From Nitrospirales bacterium LBB_01 (GTDB lineage: Bacteria > Nitrospirota > Thermodesulfovibrionia > Thermodesulfovibrionales > Magnetobacteriaceae), in NCBI GenBank assembly GCA_004376055.2, contig CP049016.1, positions 62,001 through 126,000 of the forward strand: DNA of 64,000 nt, in the 5' to 3' direction. The notes below the pieces were generated by a model. That model was not told the origin of the DNA and searched no databases. It saw only the letters and a list, made by a program, of their open reading frames with translations. A program made the position numbers and the translations under genes. This document shows positions 15,359 through 25,302 of the stretch, in pieces. Position 1 is the first letter of the stretch; every line of letters begins with the position of its first letter.

Positions 15359-18025
15359 ATGGATATAAATTTAACTATCAATGACAAAAATGTAACTGCA
15401 CAAGAGGGTAAGACTATTCTTCAGGCGGCCCGCGAAAGCGGGATTTTTATTCCAACCCTGTGTGATAACCAGCACCTTGAGCCTTACGGTGGCTGCCGGC
15501 TCTGTCTGGTTGAACTTGACGGCGTTAGAAGGCCGTTTTCCTCTTGCACCACACCGGTCACAGAGGGAATGAAGGTTAGAACCGATACACCCTACATTGA
15601 GAAACTTAGACGAACCGTTGTAGAGCTTCTTCTTTCCGACCACCCTAACGACTGCATGGTGTGTGAGCGTGCCGGAGACTGTAAACTCCAGGAGCTTGCT
15701 TACTTATACGGTCTGCGCTCTAACCGCTTTTACGGACAGAGACGGCAGTATCAAGTAAAAGACGGCAATCCGTTTCTTGAGCGTGATATGGAAAAGTGTA
15801 TCCTCTGCGGATTATGCGTACGGGTCTGTGATGAGGTACAGGGGGTTGGCGCAATAGACATATCATACAGAGGGTTTAAATCGAAAGTATGCCCTCCCTT
15901 TGAAAAGGATTTAAATTGCGAGTTCTGCGGTCAGTGTGTTTCACTGTGTCCAACTGGAGCGTTAAGCGGTAAGATTTGGGCTAAGAAGGGACGCCAACAT
16001 CTTAAAGAGGTTGATACCACATGCTCTTATTGCGGCACAGGGTGTAACATCACACTTGCGGTTAAAGATAATGAGGTCGCAAGGGTTTACTCCAAACCGG
16101 ACACCCACAATCAGGGATGGCTTTGTGTTAAGGGGCGTTTCGGGTTTGAATTCATCAAAAGCAAAGACAGGCTGAAAACTCCTCTTATCAAAAAAGACGG
16201 CAAGTTGCAAGAGGCCAGTTGGGAGGAGGCTCTTAGCCTTATAGCGGATAAATTTAAAGAGATAAAGAAACAGCACGGAGCTGATGCTCTTGCAGGGCTT
16301 TCCTCGGCACGATGTACGAACGAGGATAATTACATGTTTCAAAAGTTTATGAGGGCGGCAGTTGGGACGAATAACGTTGACCACTGCGCCAGGTTTTGAC
16401 ACAGCCCTACTGTGGCCGGTCTGGCCACCGTGTTTGGTTCAGGAGCTATGTCTAATTCCGTGTGCGAGATAGAAGGCAACGAGGTGATTTTTGTGATAGG
16501 CTCTAACACTAAGGAAAACCACCCTGTGATCGCACTACGGATGATTAAGGCTGTTAAAAATGGAGCTAAACTCATCATCGCTGACCCGCGTAAGGTGCCC
16601 CTTGTAAAGAAGTCGCACCTGTGGCTTCAGCAGCTTCCAGGCACCGATGTTGCCCTGATTAACAGCATCATGCACGTTATCCACAAAGAGGGATTGATAA
16701 ATAAGTCCTTTATAGCCGAGCGTACGGAGGATTTTGAAAAAATAATCCCTATAATTGAAAAATTTACGCCGGAGGTCGGTGAAAAAATCACCCGCGTGCC
16801 AAAGGACAAAATCATAGAGGCAGCGCGTATGTACGGCAGCGCCAAAAACGCCGGTATATACTACACAATGGGAATTACCCAGCACTCACACGGCACAGAC
16901 AATGTGTTTTCGCTAGCAAATCTTGTCCTGATGACAGGTAATATCGGCAAACCCAATGCCGGTTTAAATCCGCTAAGAGGACAAAATAATGTTCAGGGGG
17001 CATCGGATATGGCATGTGCCCCTAACGTCTATCCTGGGTATCAGAAGGTGGATGATGAGACTGTTCAGAAAAAGTTTGAGGCGGCATGGGGCGTTCCGCT
17101 TTCTAACAAAGTAGGGCTTAATGCTGTTGACATGATGTATGCCGCTGAGGCAGGCAAAATTAAGGGTATGTACATAATGGGTGAAAATCCGGTAATGAGC
17201 GACCCTGATAAGGAACACACTGAAAAGGTACTGAAAGATATAGATTTCCTCGTTGTGCAGGACATTTTTATGACTGAAACCGGACGGCTTGCCGATGTAG
17301 TGCTTCCGGCTACATGTTTTGCAGAAAAAGACGGCACATTTACTAACACCGACCGCACTGTGCAAAGAGTGAGAAAAGCTCTTGAGCCGCCAGGTGACGC
17401 TAAAGAGGACTTGTCGGTAATTGTTGAGCTTTCAAGACGTCTTGGCTATACAATGGCTAATAAGACAGCTGAGACGGTGTTTGATGAAATTGGCAGCTTG
17501 TGGATAAATATGAAAGGGATGAACTATCGCAGACTTGAACAGAAAGGGCTTCAGTGGCCATGCCCTGATGAGAATCATCCCGGAACGCCGTACCTTTTTA
17601 AGGACACATTTCCACGCGGCAAGGGCAGATTTACTCCTGTTGAGTATCGTCCATCGGAGGAGCTACCCGATGATGAGTATCCATTTGTGCTGACCACAGG
17701 AAGAGAGCTTTTCCACTACCACACCGGCACCATGTCACGGCGAGTGCGTGCGCTTTCCACGGTGTCACCGAAGGCGTATGTTGAAATCCATCCGGCGGAT
17801 GCCGAGCGTTTAAGTATCAGCGATGGTGAGATGCTGAAAGTCTCCTCACGGCGCGGCTCTATAGTGCTTAAAGCGAGGGTGATTAAGAGCCCCGATGTGG
17901 GAGTAGTGTTTATCCCGTTTCATTTCAAAGAAGCAGCAGCCAATGTGCTGACTAATCCCGTGTATGATCCGATATGCAAAGTACCGGAGTTTAAGGTTTG
18001 TGCCGTTAAAATAGAAAAACTGTAA
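15359..18025 (+). CDS. fdhA: Formate dehydrogenase catalytic subunit, selenocysteine-containing (readthrough of UGA at 16397-16399)
   Basis: One 888-residue protein is encoded if the in-frame TGA at 16397 is read as selenocysteine (Sec347). Upstream of it reads DHCARF and downstream HSPTVAGLA, the exact active-site context of molybdenum/tungsten formate dehydrogenases (DHCAR-x-U-HSPT). N-terminal order: NuoG-like [2Fe-2S] domain, His/Cys-ligated [4Fe-4S] (DHPNDCMVCERAGDC), two [4Fe-4S] clusters (CILCGLCVRVC, CEFCGQCVSLCP), then the FDH [4Fe-4S] (CSYCGTGCN) and the molybdopterin domains to the end. It interconverts CO2 and formate. The true start is ATG 15359 (AGAGG ahead); the frame is open further upstream but without support. 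Ribosomes that fail to recode would stop at residue 346. Confidence 0.95.
16397..16428 (+). promoter_or_regulatory. Bacterial SECIS element of fdhA
   Basis: UGA at 16397-16399 is followed by a perfect 6-bp hairpin GTGGCC-GGTCT-GGCCAC at 16412-16428. The loop GGUCU and its 12-nt distance from the UGA match the SelB-binding SECIS of E. coli fdhF, and the bases after UGA (CACAGCCC) also resemble that gene (CACGGCCC). This directs selenocysteine insertion. selA, selB, selC and selD are not in the window. Confidence 0.9.
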
Positions 18026-18040
18026 AGGAGGATTGTAACA

Positions 18041-19804
18041 GTGCCACTTGATCCAACAAAACACGCTGACTGGGAAATAGCCGAGGCAGCAGAAAAAAAC
18101 ATGAAAACCGTATATCAGTTGGCGGATGAGCTTGGGCTTGAAAAGAGCGAGCTTCTGCCACACGGCCACTACGTAGCAAAACTGGACTTTAAGAGCATCC
18201 TTAAACGGCTTTCCAGTAAGCCTGATGGCAAATACGTTGACGTTACCGCTATAACTCCGACCCCTCTTGGCGAGGGCAAGTCAACAACCACAATGGGTTT
18301 GACACAAGGACTCGGCAAACGTAAAAAGAGCGTAATAGCGGCTATCAGACAACCCTCCGGCGGCCCCACGATGAACATTAAGGGATCAGCCGCAGGCGGA
18401 GGGCTTTCTCAGTGTGTACCGCTTACCCCATTTTCACTTGGGCTAACAGGCGACATCAACGCCATAGTGAATGCTCATAACCTCTCAATGGTGGCTCTTA
18501 CCTCAAGAATGCAGCACGAGCTTAACTACACCGATGAGCAGCTTAGTAAGAGAAACCTCCGGCGGCTTGGCGTTGACCCAAACAACGTGCAGCAGGGCTG
18601 GATAATAGACTTCTGCGCACAGTCCCTGCGGAAAATGATAATCGGAATGGGCGGAAAGATGAACGGTTACATGATGGAGAGCCGTTTTGATATAGCGGTG
18701 TCATCAGAGATTATGGCTATTCTTGCCGTTGCTAATGACCTTAAAGACTTCAGAGAGAGAATGGGTAAAATCGTTGTAGCATACGACAAGCAGGGTAAAC
18801 CGATTTCAACCTCCGATTTAGAAGTGGCAGGAGCTATGACGGCATGGATGGTTCAGGCACTTAATCCTAACCTTATGCAGACTATTGAGGGACAGCCGGT
18901 TTTGGTTCATGCCGGGCCATTTGCAAACATTGCAATCGGGCAGTCTTCAATTATAGCTGACAGAGTGGGACTAAAACTTGCCGATTACAATATTACCGAA
19001 TCAGGGTTTGGAGCTGACATTGGATTTGAAAAGTTCTGGAACCTCAAGTGCAGATACTCAGGACTAAAACCTCATGCTGCGGTAATCGTAGCTACGATCC
19101 GGGCGCTAAAGTGTCACGGTGGAGCGCCGATTCCGGTTCCCGGTAAGCCCATTCCAGATGAGTATAAGGGAGAAAATGTTGAATGGGTTGATAAGGGCTG
19201 TATAAACCTTATTCATCACATAAAGACGGTAAAGGCGGCAGGGATTAACCCTGTAGTGTGCATTAATGCTTTCTTTACCGATACCGATGCAGAAATCGCA
19301 ATGGTAAGAAGAAACGCTGAGGCTGCAGGCGCTCGTGTGGCTCTATCCAGACACTGGGAAAAGGGCGGCGAGGGTGCGCTTGAGCTGGCCGATGCCGTAG
19401 TGGATGCCTGTAACGAGGAAAACCAATTCAGGTTCCTCTATCCAATTGAGATGCCGCTTACACAAAGAATAGAGAAAATTGCTAAGGAGATATATAACGC
19501 TGACGGCGCTGACTTCTCACCAGAGGCTCTTAAAAAGGCTAAGGCAATTGAGGCTGACCCTGAGTTAAGTAAGCTCGGCACTTGTATGGTAAAAACTCAC
19601 CTGAGCGTATCCGATAATCCCAACAAAAAGGGACTACCCAAAGACTGGAGACTATTTGTGCGGGATATACTGACCTACAAGGGCGCGGGATTTGTAGTGC
19701 CGGTAGCAGGAGATATAAAACTGATGCCCGGAACATCTTCTGACCCAGCTTATAGACGTGTTGACGTTGACGTAGAAACTGGCAGAGTTAAAGGTTTATT
19801 TTAA
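18041..19804 (+). CDS. fhs: Formate-tetrahydrofolate ligase
   Basis: 587 residues. The ATP-binding loop [14 protein letters not shown] lies near residue 70, followed by the family's TLRxPS-like segment [16 protein letters not shown]. The enzyme joins formate to tetrahydrofolate with ATP to give 10-formyl-THF, the second step of the methyl branch of the Wood-Ljungdahl pathway. The start is GTG at 18041 with AAGGAGG a few bases ahead. It sits 15 nt after fdhA, so formate made by the dehydrogenase is channelled to folate by the next gene. A slightly longer N-terminus than the ~557-residue clostridial enzyme is seen. Confidence 0.97.
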   Translation: MPLDPTKHADWEIAEAAEKNMKTVYQLADELGLEKSELLPHGHYVAKLDFKSILKRLSSKPDGKYVDVTAITPTPLGEGKSTTTMGLTQGLGKRKKSVIAAIRQPSGGPTMNIKGSAAGGGLSQCVPLTPFSLGLTGDINAIVNAHNLSMVALTSRMQHELNYTDEQLSKRNLRRLGVDPNNVQQGWIIDFCAQSLRKMIIGMGGKMNGYMMESRFDIAVSSEIMAILAVANDLKDFRERMGKIVVAYDKQGKPISTSDLEVAGAMTAWMVQALNPNLMQTIEGQPVLVHAGPFANIAIGQSSIIADRVGLKLADYNITESGFGADIGFEKFWNLKCRYSGLKPHAAVIVATIRALKCHGGAPIPVPGKPIPDEYKGENVEWVDKGCINLIHHIKTVKAAGINPVVCINAFFTDTDAEIAMVRRNAEAAGARVALSRHWEKGGEGALELADAVVDACNEENQFRFLYPIEMPLTQRIEKIAKEIYNADGADFSPEALKKAKAIEADPELSKLGTCMVKTHLSVSDNPNKKGLPKDWRLFVRDILTYKGAGFVVPVAGDIKLMPGTSSDPAYRRVDVDVETGRVKGLF

Positions 19805-19815
19805 GAGAAAGAAGT

Positions 19816-19923
19816 AAGTAAGGGAAAGGGCTTTGCCCTTTCCCTTAAACCCTATCCCACAAGTCCCCTAAAGGGGATTCCCCTCTCCATCAATTCCCTT
19901 GACCCCATGTTCTTTATCAGCAA
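19816..19923. repeat. Intergenic repeat, copy 2 of the ~105-bp element
   Basis: Close copy of 3755-3860. It contains a perfect 12-bp hairpin (AAGGGAAAGGGC, loop TTT, GCCCTTTCCCTT; 19820-19846) and the palindrome TCCCCTAAAGGGGA (19864-19877). It lies between the convergent fhs and recJ genes and could end transcription from either side. Confidence 0.75.
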
Positions 19924-19947
19924 GCTGTCTTTGTTGGTTGAGGTATA

Positions 19948-21666
19948 TTATGTCAGAACAGGGCTTTTTCTGAGAGCTTTTACATTTAACTGAAGGGTTT
20001 TAGAGCCGTTAAACTCATTTAAGGTTGGAGTGACAACGGCATCCACTCTACCGGTGTTTGATACCATGTGGAGATGGTCGCCTAAGTCAAACCCAATAGC
20101 GTCAAATTGCACACCCTTGTCGCCAAGTTTTAGTTTCAAATGATTTTTCCCTACTATTTTAGGTGAATACGCTGTCAGCCCTCTGATTCCCAAAAAAGGC
20201 TCCTGATTTCCGTATCCAAACGGGGCAAGCATAGAGAGTTCGTTTAAGAGTTTAAAGTTAATATCCTGAATTGTGCAATCGGCGTCTATCATTATCATAG
20301 GCTGTGAGGTTGAATCTACCGATGTCCGGTCTATGGCTTCATTTAGAGCGATTATAAATTGCGGTATCATATCCAGTTTAAGTTTAAGACCAGCGGCCTG
20401 TTTGTGCCCGCCAAACTGGACTAAGTACTGAGAGCACTGTGAGAGTGCCTTATGTATATCAATTCCGGGTATTCCACGGGCAGAGCCCTTTGCTGTCGTA
20501 TCTTTAACATTCAGCACAAACGCTGGAACTCCAAATTTATCAACAAGCTTAGAGGCTACTATCCCAAGCACACCCTCATGCCACCCCTCATCATAAATAA
20601 CGATTGCACGGTCATACCCCTCAATCTCTATCTGATTAATGGCAGATTCAAAGACGCCCTCTTCTATCCGCTGCCGCCTGAAGTTAAGAGCGTCAAGATT
20701 TCCGGCTATCCGTTTTGCGTCAGTTTCCGAATCGGTTAAAAAAAGTTCCACAACCTCGGAGGCATCAGCCATCCGCCCTGCGGCATTTATTCTGGGAATT
20801 GCCGTATAGGAAAGCAGGTCAACGTCAATCGTCTTGTTGGCAGATGCCGCCACTTCAAATAGTGCCTTTAGTCCGGGTCTTTTACCCTCCGAGAGCACCT
20901 TTATACCATCTTTGACTATAAGCCTATTCTCTCCGATAAGCGGCGCTACATCAGCCACTGTCCCAATCGCTGCCAAATCAAGAAGGTCTACCACATTACT
21001 AATGTCAGAGCGGTTAAGAGCCAATGAAAGCATAAGAGCCACACCTGCTCCTGTAAGCTGTGAGTGCGGATTGTCAGAGGGCATAATCGCCGGATCTATC
21101 ACAGAATATGCATTCGGCAACACTGGCTGAACGGAATGTTCGTCAAAGGCTGGCTTATGATGGTCTGTGATTATAACGTCTATGTTGTATACCAGGGATT
21201 TATTAACCGCCTCAAATGAGGATACTCCGCAGTCAACCGTAACAATCAAAGAACAGCCGCTCTCATGTGCTAGATCAACTGCTGCTGCGTGAAAACCATA
21301 TCCGTGAACAAATCTGCTTGGAATAAAATATCTGGTTGTAAGCCCAAGTCTTTGCAGGGTTTTAATCATAATGGCCGTTGCCGATGTGCCGTCAGCATCG
21401 TAATCACCGTGCACAAATATGGTCTCAGAGCGTTGTACGGCAAGGTTTATTCGCTCTACCGCCCTGTCCATACCGGAGAGCATATATGGGTCAGCTAATA
21501 AGCTGACCGTGGAATCAAAAAAACTCCGTGCTTTTTCAGGAGTTTTGATGTCTCGGTTTATTAAAATTTGTGACAGAATTTGTGAAACATTGAGCGATTT
21601 TGCAAGATAGTCCACGTACTCGCTGTTTGTGCGCGCAAGTAGCCATTTCTTATCCAATCGTGCCAT
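19948..21666 (-). CDS. recJ: Single-stranded-DNA-specific exonuclease RecJ
   Basis: 572 residues of the DHH phosphoesterase superfamily. It shows HGDYDADGTSA (motif I), the DHH motif in IITDHHKP (near 165), and the DHHA1 motif GGHKQAAGL in the C-terminal half. RecJ degrades single-stranded DNA 5' to 3' in recombination and mismatch repair. It is the last gene of yajC-secD-secF-recJ, 8 nt after secF. The neighbourhood with secDF is common in several phyla. Confidence 0.96.
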   Translation of the reverse strand: MARLDKKWLLARTNSEYVDYLAKSLNVSQILSQILINRDIKTPEKARSFFDSTVSLLADPYMLSGMDRAVERINLAVQRSETIFVHGDYDADGTSATAIMIKTLQRLGLTTRYFIPSRFVHGYGFHAAAVDLAHESGCSLIVTVDCGVSSFEAVNKSLVYNIDVIITDHHKPAFDEHSVQPVLPNAYSVIDPAIMPSDNPHSQLTGAGVALMLSLALNRSDISNVVDLLDLAAIGTVADVAPLIGENRLIVKDGIKVLSEGKRPGLKALFEVAASANKTIDVDLLSYTAIPRINAAGRMADASEVVELFLTDSETDAKRIAGNLDALNFRRQRIEEGVFESAINQIEIEGYDRAIVIYDEGWHEGVLGIVASKLVDKFGVPAFVLNVKDTTAKGSARGIPGIDIHKALSQCSQYLVQFGGHKQAAGLKLKLDMIPQFIIALNEAIDRTSVDSTSQPMIMIDADCTIQDINFKLLNELSMLAPFGYGNQEPFLGIRGLTAYSPKIVGKNHLKLKLGDKGVQFDAIGFDLGDHLHMVSNTGRVDAVVTPTLNEFNGSKTLQLNVKALRKSPVLT

Positions 21667-21674
21667 CGTTGCTT

Positions 21675-22613
21675 CTATTTTTTCACAAGCTGCTTATCTC
21701 CAGCCCAAAGAAGCACAACCGGACTTGCCACAAACACCGAGGAATACGTGCCCACGATAACTCCCAAAGCCATTGCCAGTGCAAAGTCATGCAGCACCTC
21801 GCCGCCAAAAAAGTACAGAGCTAATGATGCAAAAAACACGGTCAGGGACGTTACGAGAGTTCTTGAGAGCACCTCGTTTATGCTTTTATTGATGACATTT
21901 GTAACCGGCTCTTTAATCATAGCGCGGAGGTTTTCCCTAATTCTATCAAACACCACAACTGTGTCAGTCAGAGAATAACCGGCTATTGTCAATAGTGCTG
22001 TCAAAAGAATCAGATTAATTTCATACCCCATAACATAAAACACGCCAAGCACTGCCAATACGTCATGAAAAGTGGCAAATGTGGCTCCAATGCTAAAGCT
22101 AAATTGAAACCGCCACCCGACATAAATCAGAATTCCTATAACAGATGCAATAACCGCCCACATAGCGTCGGTGCGCAGACGGCTGCCAACTTTTGGACCG
22201 ATTTCAGAGACCGAATCCACAGTCAAATTGTTATCTTTAAGTCCTTTGGTCAGTGTTTCTATGACTTTATCCGACACTCCGGCAGATGTTGAGGCGGATT
22301 TTGTGTCAATAGCTCCAGAGCCTATTTTTTTAATTACCACCAGCACCTTTTTTACTGCGGGGAACTCCTGTAAATCAGCTCCCGTAAGACCGCCCTCATC
22401 AAGAGCCTTTCTTACGTCAGATAATTTCACAGTTTTATCAAATTTCACCTGTACAGCCGTTCCTCCGGCAAAATCTATTCCAAGGTTAGCCGTTCCACGT
22501 ACGACAGCTATAATTGCAAGTATGCCCAATACGGAAAAAATCCCGGATACGGCAAAAGCAATATAGCGTTTTCCCATGAAATCTATGTTGGTTTTTTTTA
22601 TAATTTCAATCAT
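21675..22613 (-). CDS. secF: Protein translocase subunit SecF
   Basis: 312 residues with six predicted membrane helices and a periplasmic P1-like domain after TM1 ([10 protein letters not shown] motif near residue 45). The C-terminal block [12 protein letters not shown] is characteristic. SecF with SecD uses the proton motive force to pull preproteins out of the Sec channel on the periplasmic side. Start overlaps the secD stop by 4 nt. Confidence 0.96.
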   Translation of the reverse strand: MIEIIKKTNIDFMGKRYIAFAVSGIFSVLGILAIIAVVRGTANLGIDFAGGTAVQVKFDKTVKLSDVRKALDEGGLTGADLQEFPAVKKVLVVIKKIGSGAIDTKSASTSAGVSDKVIETLTKGLKDNNLTVDSVSEIGPKVGSRLRTDAMWAVIASVIGILIYVGWRFQFSFSIGATFATFHDVLAVLGVFYVMGYEINLILLTALLTIAGYSLTDTVVVFDRIRENLRAMIKEPVTNVINKSINEVLSRTLVTSLTVFFASLALYFFGGEVLHDFALAMALGVIVGTYSSVFVASPVVLLWAGDKQLVKK

Positions 22614-24232
22614 ATACTTAAACTTTTAACCTCCCTTTCGGCGTTCATAAAATCAAACACGGCCTTTGTGCCTATCAGTGATGTAAAGAGATTGATTGCT
22701 ATACCAATGCTGAGAGTTACGGCAAATCCCTTTATAGGGCCTGTGCCAAACTGGTATAAAACCGCAGCCGTTATCAAAGTTGTAACGTGAGAGTCAACAA
22801 TGGTTAAAAACGCTTTATCGTAACCGGAGTCAACTGAGGCACGCGGCGTTTTACCTGCCTTTAACTCATCCCGCATTCGTTCAAACATCAAGACGTTTGT
22901 GTCCACAGCCATTCCGATAGCCAAAACAATACCGGCAATGCCTGGCATAGTCAGTGTGGCATTAAGAGCTGCCATAGCGCCCATGAGAAACACCATGTTT
23001 AGGACCAGTGCCAAATCAGCGATAAGTCCTGAGATTTTATAATAAAACGCCATAAACCCAGCCACCACAATAAAGGCTGCAATAGCGGTAAGTTTACCCG
23101 CCGCTATAGAGTCTGTACCCAGCGATGGTCCTACGGTTATATTCTGAAGCATGTTAACGGGAGCAGGGAGTGCTCCAGCCCTAAGCACTATTGCCAAATC
23201 CTTAGCCTCATCCATAGAATAGGAACCTGAAATCTGAGCGTTTCCGCCTGATATTTTTTCCTGTATCACAGGAGCCGAATACACGTTACCATCCAGTATG
23301 ATAGCAAGCCGCTTTTTAACATACTTGCCCGTGATTTCTTCAAATATCTTAGCCCCTTCAGAGTTGAAAGTTAAGGACACATACGGAGTGTTGTATCTGG
23401 TATCAATTTGAACCCTTGCTTCTGATATGTAATTGCCGGACATTGGAGAGTCTTTTTTCAGGAGCAGCGGTTTTTTAGTAACCTCTCCGGTTTCCTTGTT
23501 AGTGATTCGCTCAAACAGTATCTCATCCCCTTCAGGAATTTTAGCCTTCACCTTAGCCATCAGCTCATCCTCTTCAAACGGCTTAATGACAGCAGGCAGT
23601 TCAGAGGCTGCAGGGGATTCGTCATCAACGACCTTAAACTCAAGTTGTGCGGTTTTGCCGATTAATTCAATGGCTCTTTTAGGTTCTTTGACTCCCGGCA
23701 GCTGCACCACGATTTCGTTTTCACCCTGTCTTTGGATGACAGGCTCAGCCACACCAAACTGGTCTATCCGGTTTCTGATAGTTTCAAGAGCCTGTTCGCA
23801 GGCATTATCTATAATGTATTTCGTTTCCTTTTCCGACAACGAGTATATCACAGACGAACCGGAATCCCGAGCTGAGAGGGTGGGATAGGCATTTTCTATG
23901 GCTTTTCTGATTTCAGCAGAGGCTGGAGTCACGGTTATGTTTTTGCCGTCAAATTTTACATCGGCTTTAAGGTTTTTATTGTCTGAGAGTTTTTGAATTC
24001 CCTGAGAGATTCTGCCGGTAGTTTGTGAGACAGCCTTTTGTCCTTCAACTTCAAAGACGAGATAAAGGCCGCCTTGCAGGTCAAGTCCTAAAATTATGCC
24101 CTTATCTGGGGCCAGCTTCTTAATTATCGGTGGCAGATCTTTATAGAAAGGCATGTTGGGCAGGAGCGCAGTGAGAGTAAGTAAGAGAGCCAGCCCTATC
24201 AGTGAAAATCGCCACTTTACAGATTTTTTCAA
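22610..24232 (-). CDS. secD: Protein translocase subunit SecD
   Basis: 540 residues: TM1 (about 10-28), a long periplasmic region starting [14 protein letters not shown], and five C-terminal helices including [20 protein letters not shown], the conserved SecD TM4-TM5 stretch. It acts with SecF and YajC. The start is TTG at 24232 with GAGGAGG upstream. It is 24 nt downstream of yajC. Confidence 0.96.
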   Translation of the reverse strand: MKKSVKWRFSLIGLALLLTLTALLPNMPFYKDLPPIIKKLAPDKGIILGLDLQGGLYLVFEVEGQKAVSQTTGRISQGIQKLSDNKNLKADVKFDGKNITVTPASAEIRKAIENAYPTLSARDSGSSVIYSLSEKETKYIIDNACEQALETIRNRIDQFGVAEPVIQRQGENEIVVQLPGVKEPKRAIELIGKTAQLEFKVVDDESPAASELPAVIKPFEEDELMAKVKAKIPEGDEILFERITNKETGEVTKKPLLLKKDSPMSGNYISEARVQIDTRYNTPYVSLTFNSEGAKIFEEITGKYVKKRLAIILDGNVYSAPVIQEKISGGNAQISGSYSMDEAKDLAIVLRAGALPAPVNMLQNITVGPSLGTDSIAAGKLTAIAAFIVVAGFMAFYYKISGLIADLALVLNMVFLMGAMAALNATLTMPGIAGIVLAIGMAVDTNVLMFERMRDELKAGKTPRASVDSGYDKAFLTIVDSHVTTLITAAVLYQFGTGPIKGFAVTLSIGIAINLFTSLIGTKAVFDFMNAEREVKSLSI

Positions 24233-24256
24233 TTTTGCCTCCTCAATGTATCCTTA

Positions 24257-24586
24257 TTAATCTCCATCATGAGAGCCGCGCAGTGTTGTTATAAACGGTT
24301 TGCCGAATTTCACTTTTACATTTTCAGAGATTTTAAGCGTAACCGTGTTCTCGTCAACAGACTCCACAACGCCATAAATCCCGCCGGTTGTAATAACTTT
24401 ATCGCCTTTTTTAATGGCAGAAAGCATCTCTCTGTGTGCCTTTGCCTTGTTTTGTTGAGGACGTATCATTAAAAAGTAAAATATTATAAAAATCACCATA
24501 AGCGGCAGGAAACTCATAAATATATCCGGAGCTCCAGCCTGCCCACCTTGAGGCGGTTGCCCCATTGCCCACGCTATTGATAACAT
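24257..24586 (-). CDS. yajC: Sec translocon accessory protein YajC
   Basis: 109 residues from the ATG at 24586, which is preceded by GGAGGTGG at the right distance (an upstream TTG at 24601 would place the ribosome site inside the gene). One transmembrane helix, then MIRPQQNKAKAHREML and GDKVITTGGIYG, the family signature. The N-terminal part includes a QPPQGGQAG stretch typical of the family. First gene of the yajC-secDF-recJ group. Confidence 0.95.
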   Translation of the reverse strand: MLSIAWAMGQPPQGGQAGAPDIFMSFLPLMVIFIIFYFLMIRPQQNKAKAHREMLSAIKKGDKVITTGGIYGVVESVDENTVTLKISENVKVKFGKPFITTLRGSHDGD

Positions 24587-24683
24587 ATCATCCACCTCCA
24601 AAATTTTTAGCCTCTATTCTAACTCCTATCAGTCAGATAAAGCAACAACACAAAAATAAAAACTACAGAGAGCAAATTATTTG

Positions 24684-24712
24684 TTGACAAAATAATCATA
24701 TTAAGTTAAAGT
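24684..24712 (+). promoter_or_regulatory. Promoter of speD
   Basis: -35 TTGACA (24684-24689, consensus), a 17-nt spacer and -10 TAAAGT (24707-24712, 4 of 6). The leader to the TTG start of speD is about 48 nt and carries AGGAGG. Confidence 0.5.
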
Positions 24713-24766
24713 ATAAATCGCAATGGATAGTATATCTATAATGAAACTTAATAGGAGGGTAGGCAA

Positions 24767-25174
24767 TTGCATGCTTTAGGTAAACATCTATTAATTGAAT
24801 TAAGGGAATGCAATCCCAGCAAGATAATTGACCTCAGAGAAGTAACCGATGCGTTGGTCGGCGCAGCAAGAGCAGCGAAAGCAACGATAGTTGACGTTTC
24901 TTTTCATGAATTTAACCCTTTTGGTATTAGTGGAATGGTTATAATTGCGGAATCACATCTTTCTATACACACATGGCCCGAGTATAATTATGCTGCGGTG
25001 GATATATTTACCTGCGGCGATATAATTAACCCTGACCTTGCGGCAAAGTATCTGATAGACAAGTTTGAGTCTAAAAGCCCCTCCGTTATGGAAATGAAGC
25101 GCGGAATTATTTCTGAAAAAGACATCAAACTGCCGCATAAGGTATTTTCGGACGATTTCCAGTATGTTTCATAA
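24767..25174 (+). CDS. speD: S-adenosylmethionine decarboxylase proenzyme (SpeH type)
   Basis: 135 residues, prokaryotic class 1B AdoMet decarboxylase. The self-cleavage site is AE-S63-HLSIHTWPE: cleavage before Ser63 makes the pyruvoyl cofactor, at the same residue number as in the Thermotoga enzyme. It supplies decarboxylated AdoMet, the aminopropyl donor for spermidine. The start is TTG at 24767 after AGGAGG (24753-24758); the ATG four bases later is out of frame. MtnP (60998-61783) would recycle the methylthioadenosine by-product. Confidence 0.96.
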   Translation: MHALGKHLLIELRECNPSKIIDLREVTDALVGAARAAKATIVDVSFHEFNPFGISGMVIIAESHLSIHTWPEYNYAAVDIFTCGDIINPDLAAKYLIDKFESKSPSVMEMKRGIISEKDIKLPHKVFSDDFQYVS

Positions 25175-25302
25175 CCCGATGAGACGCATTATGAGTTTAC
25201 GGTTTACGATAATGTGAGCCTACCGGAGCGGGTTGCTTAGAGTCCTATTGTGCTTCGTTTTTTTCATTACCGTTTAGCAGCTAAACTAATAAGGTAGAGC
25301 CC

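Noticed and set aside
15272-15359. Upstream extension of the FDH frame
   Set aside because: It lies inside the NuoF-like gene; ATG 15359 has its own ribosome site and starts the [2Fe-2S] domain.
16397-16412. TGA as a true stop making fdhA a pseudogene
   Set aside because: Exact FDH active-site context on both sides and a matching SECIS hairpin; both sides intact.
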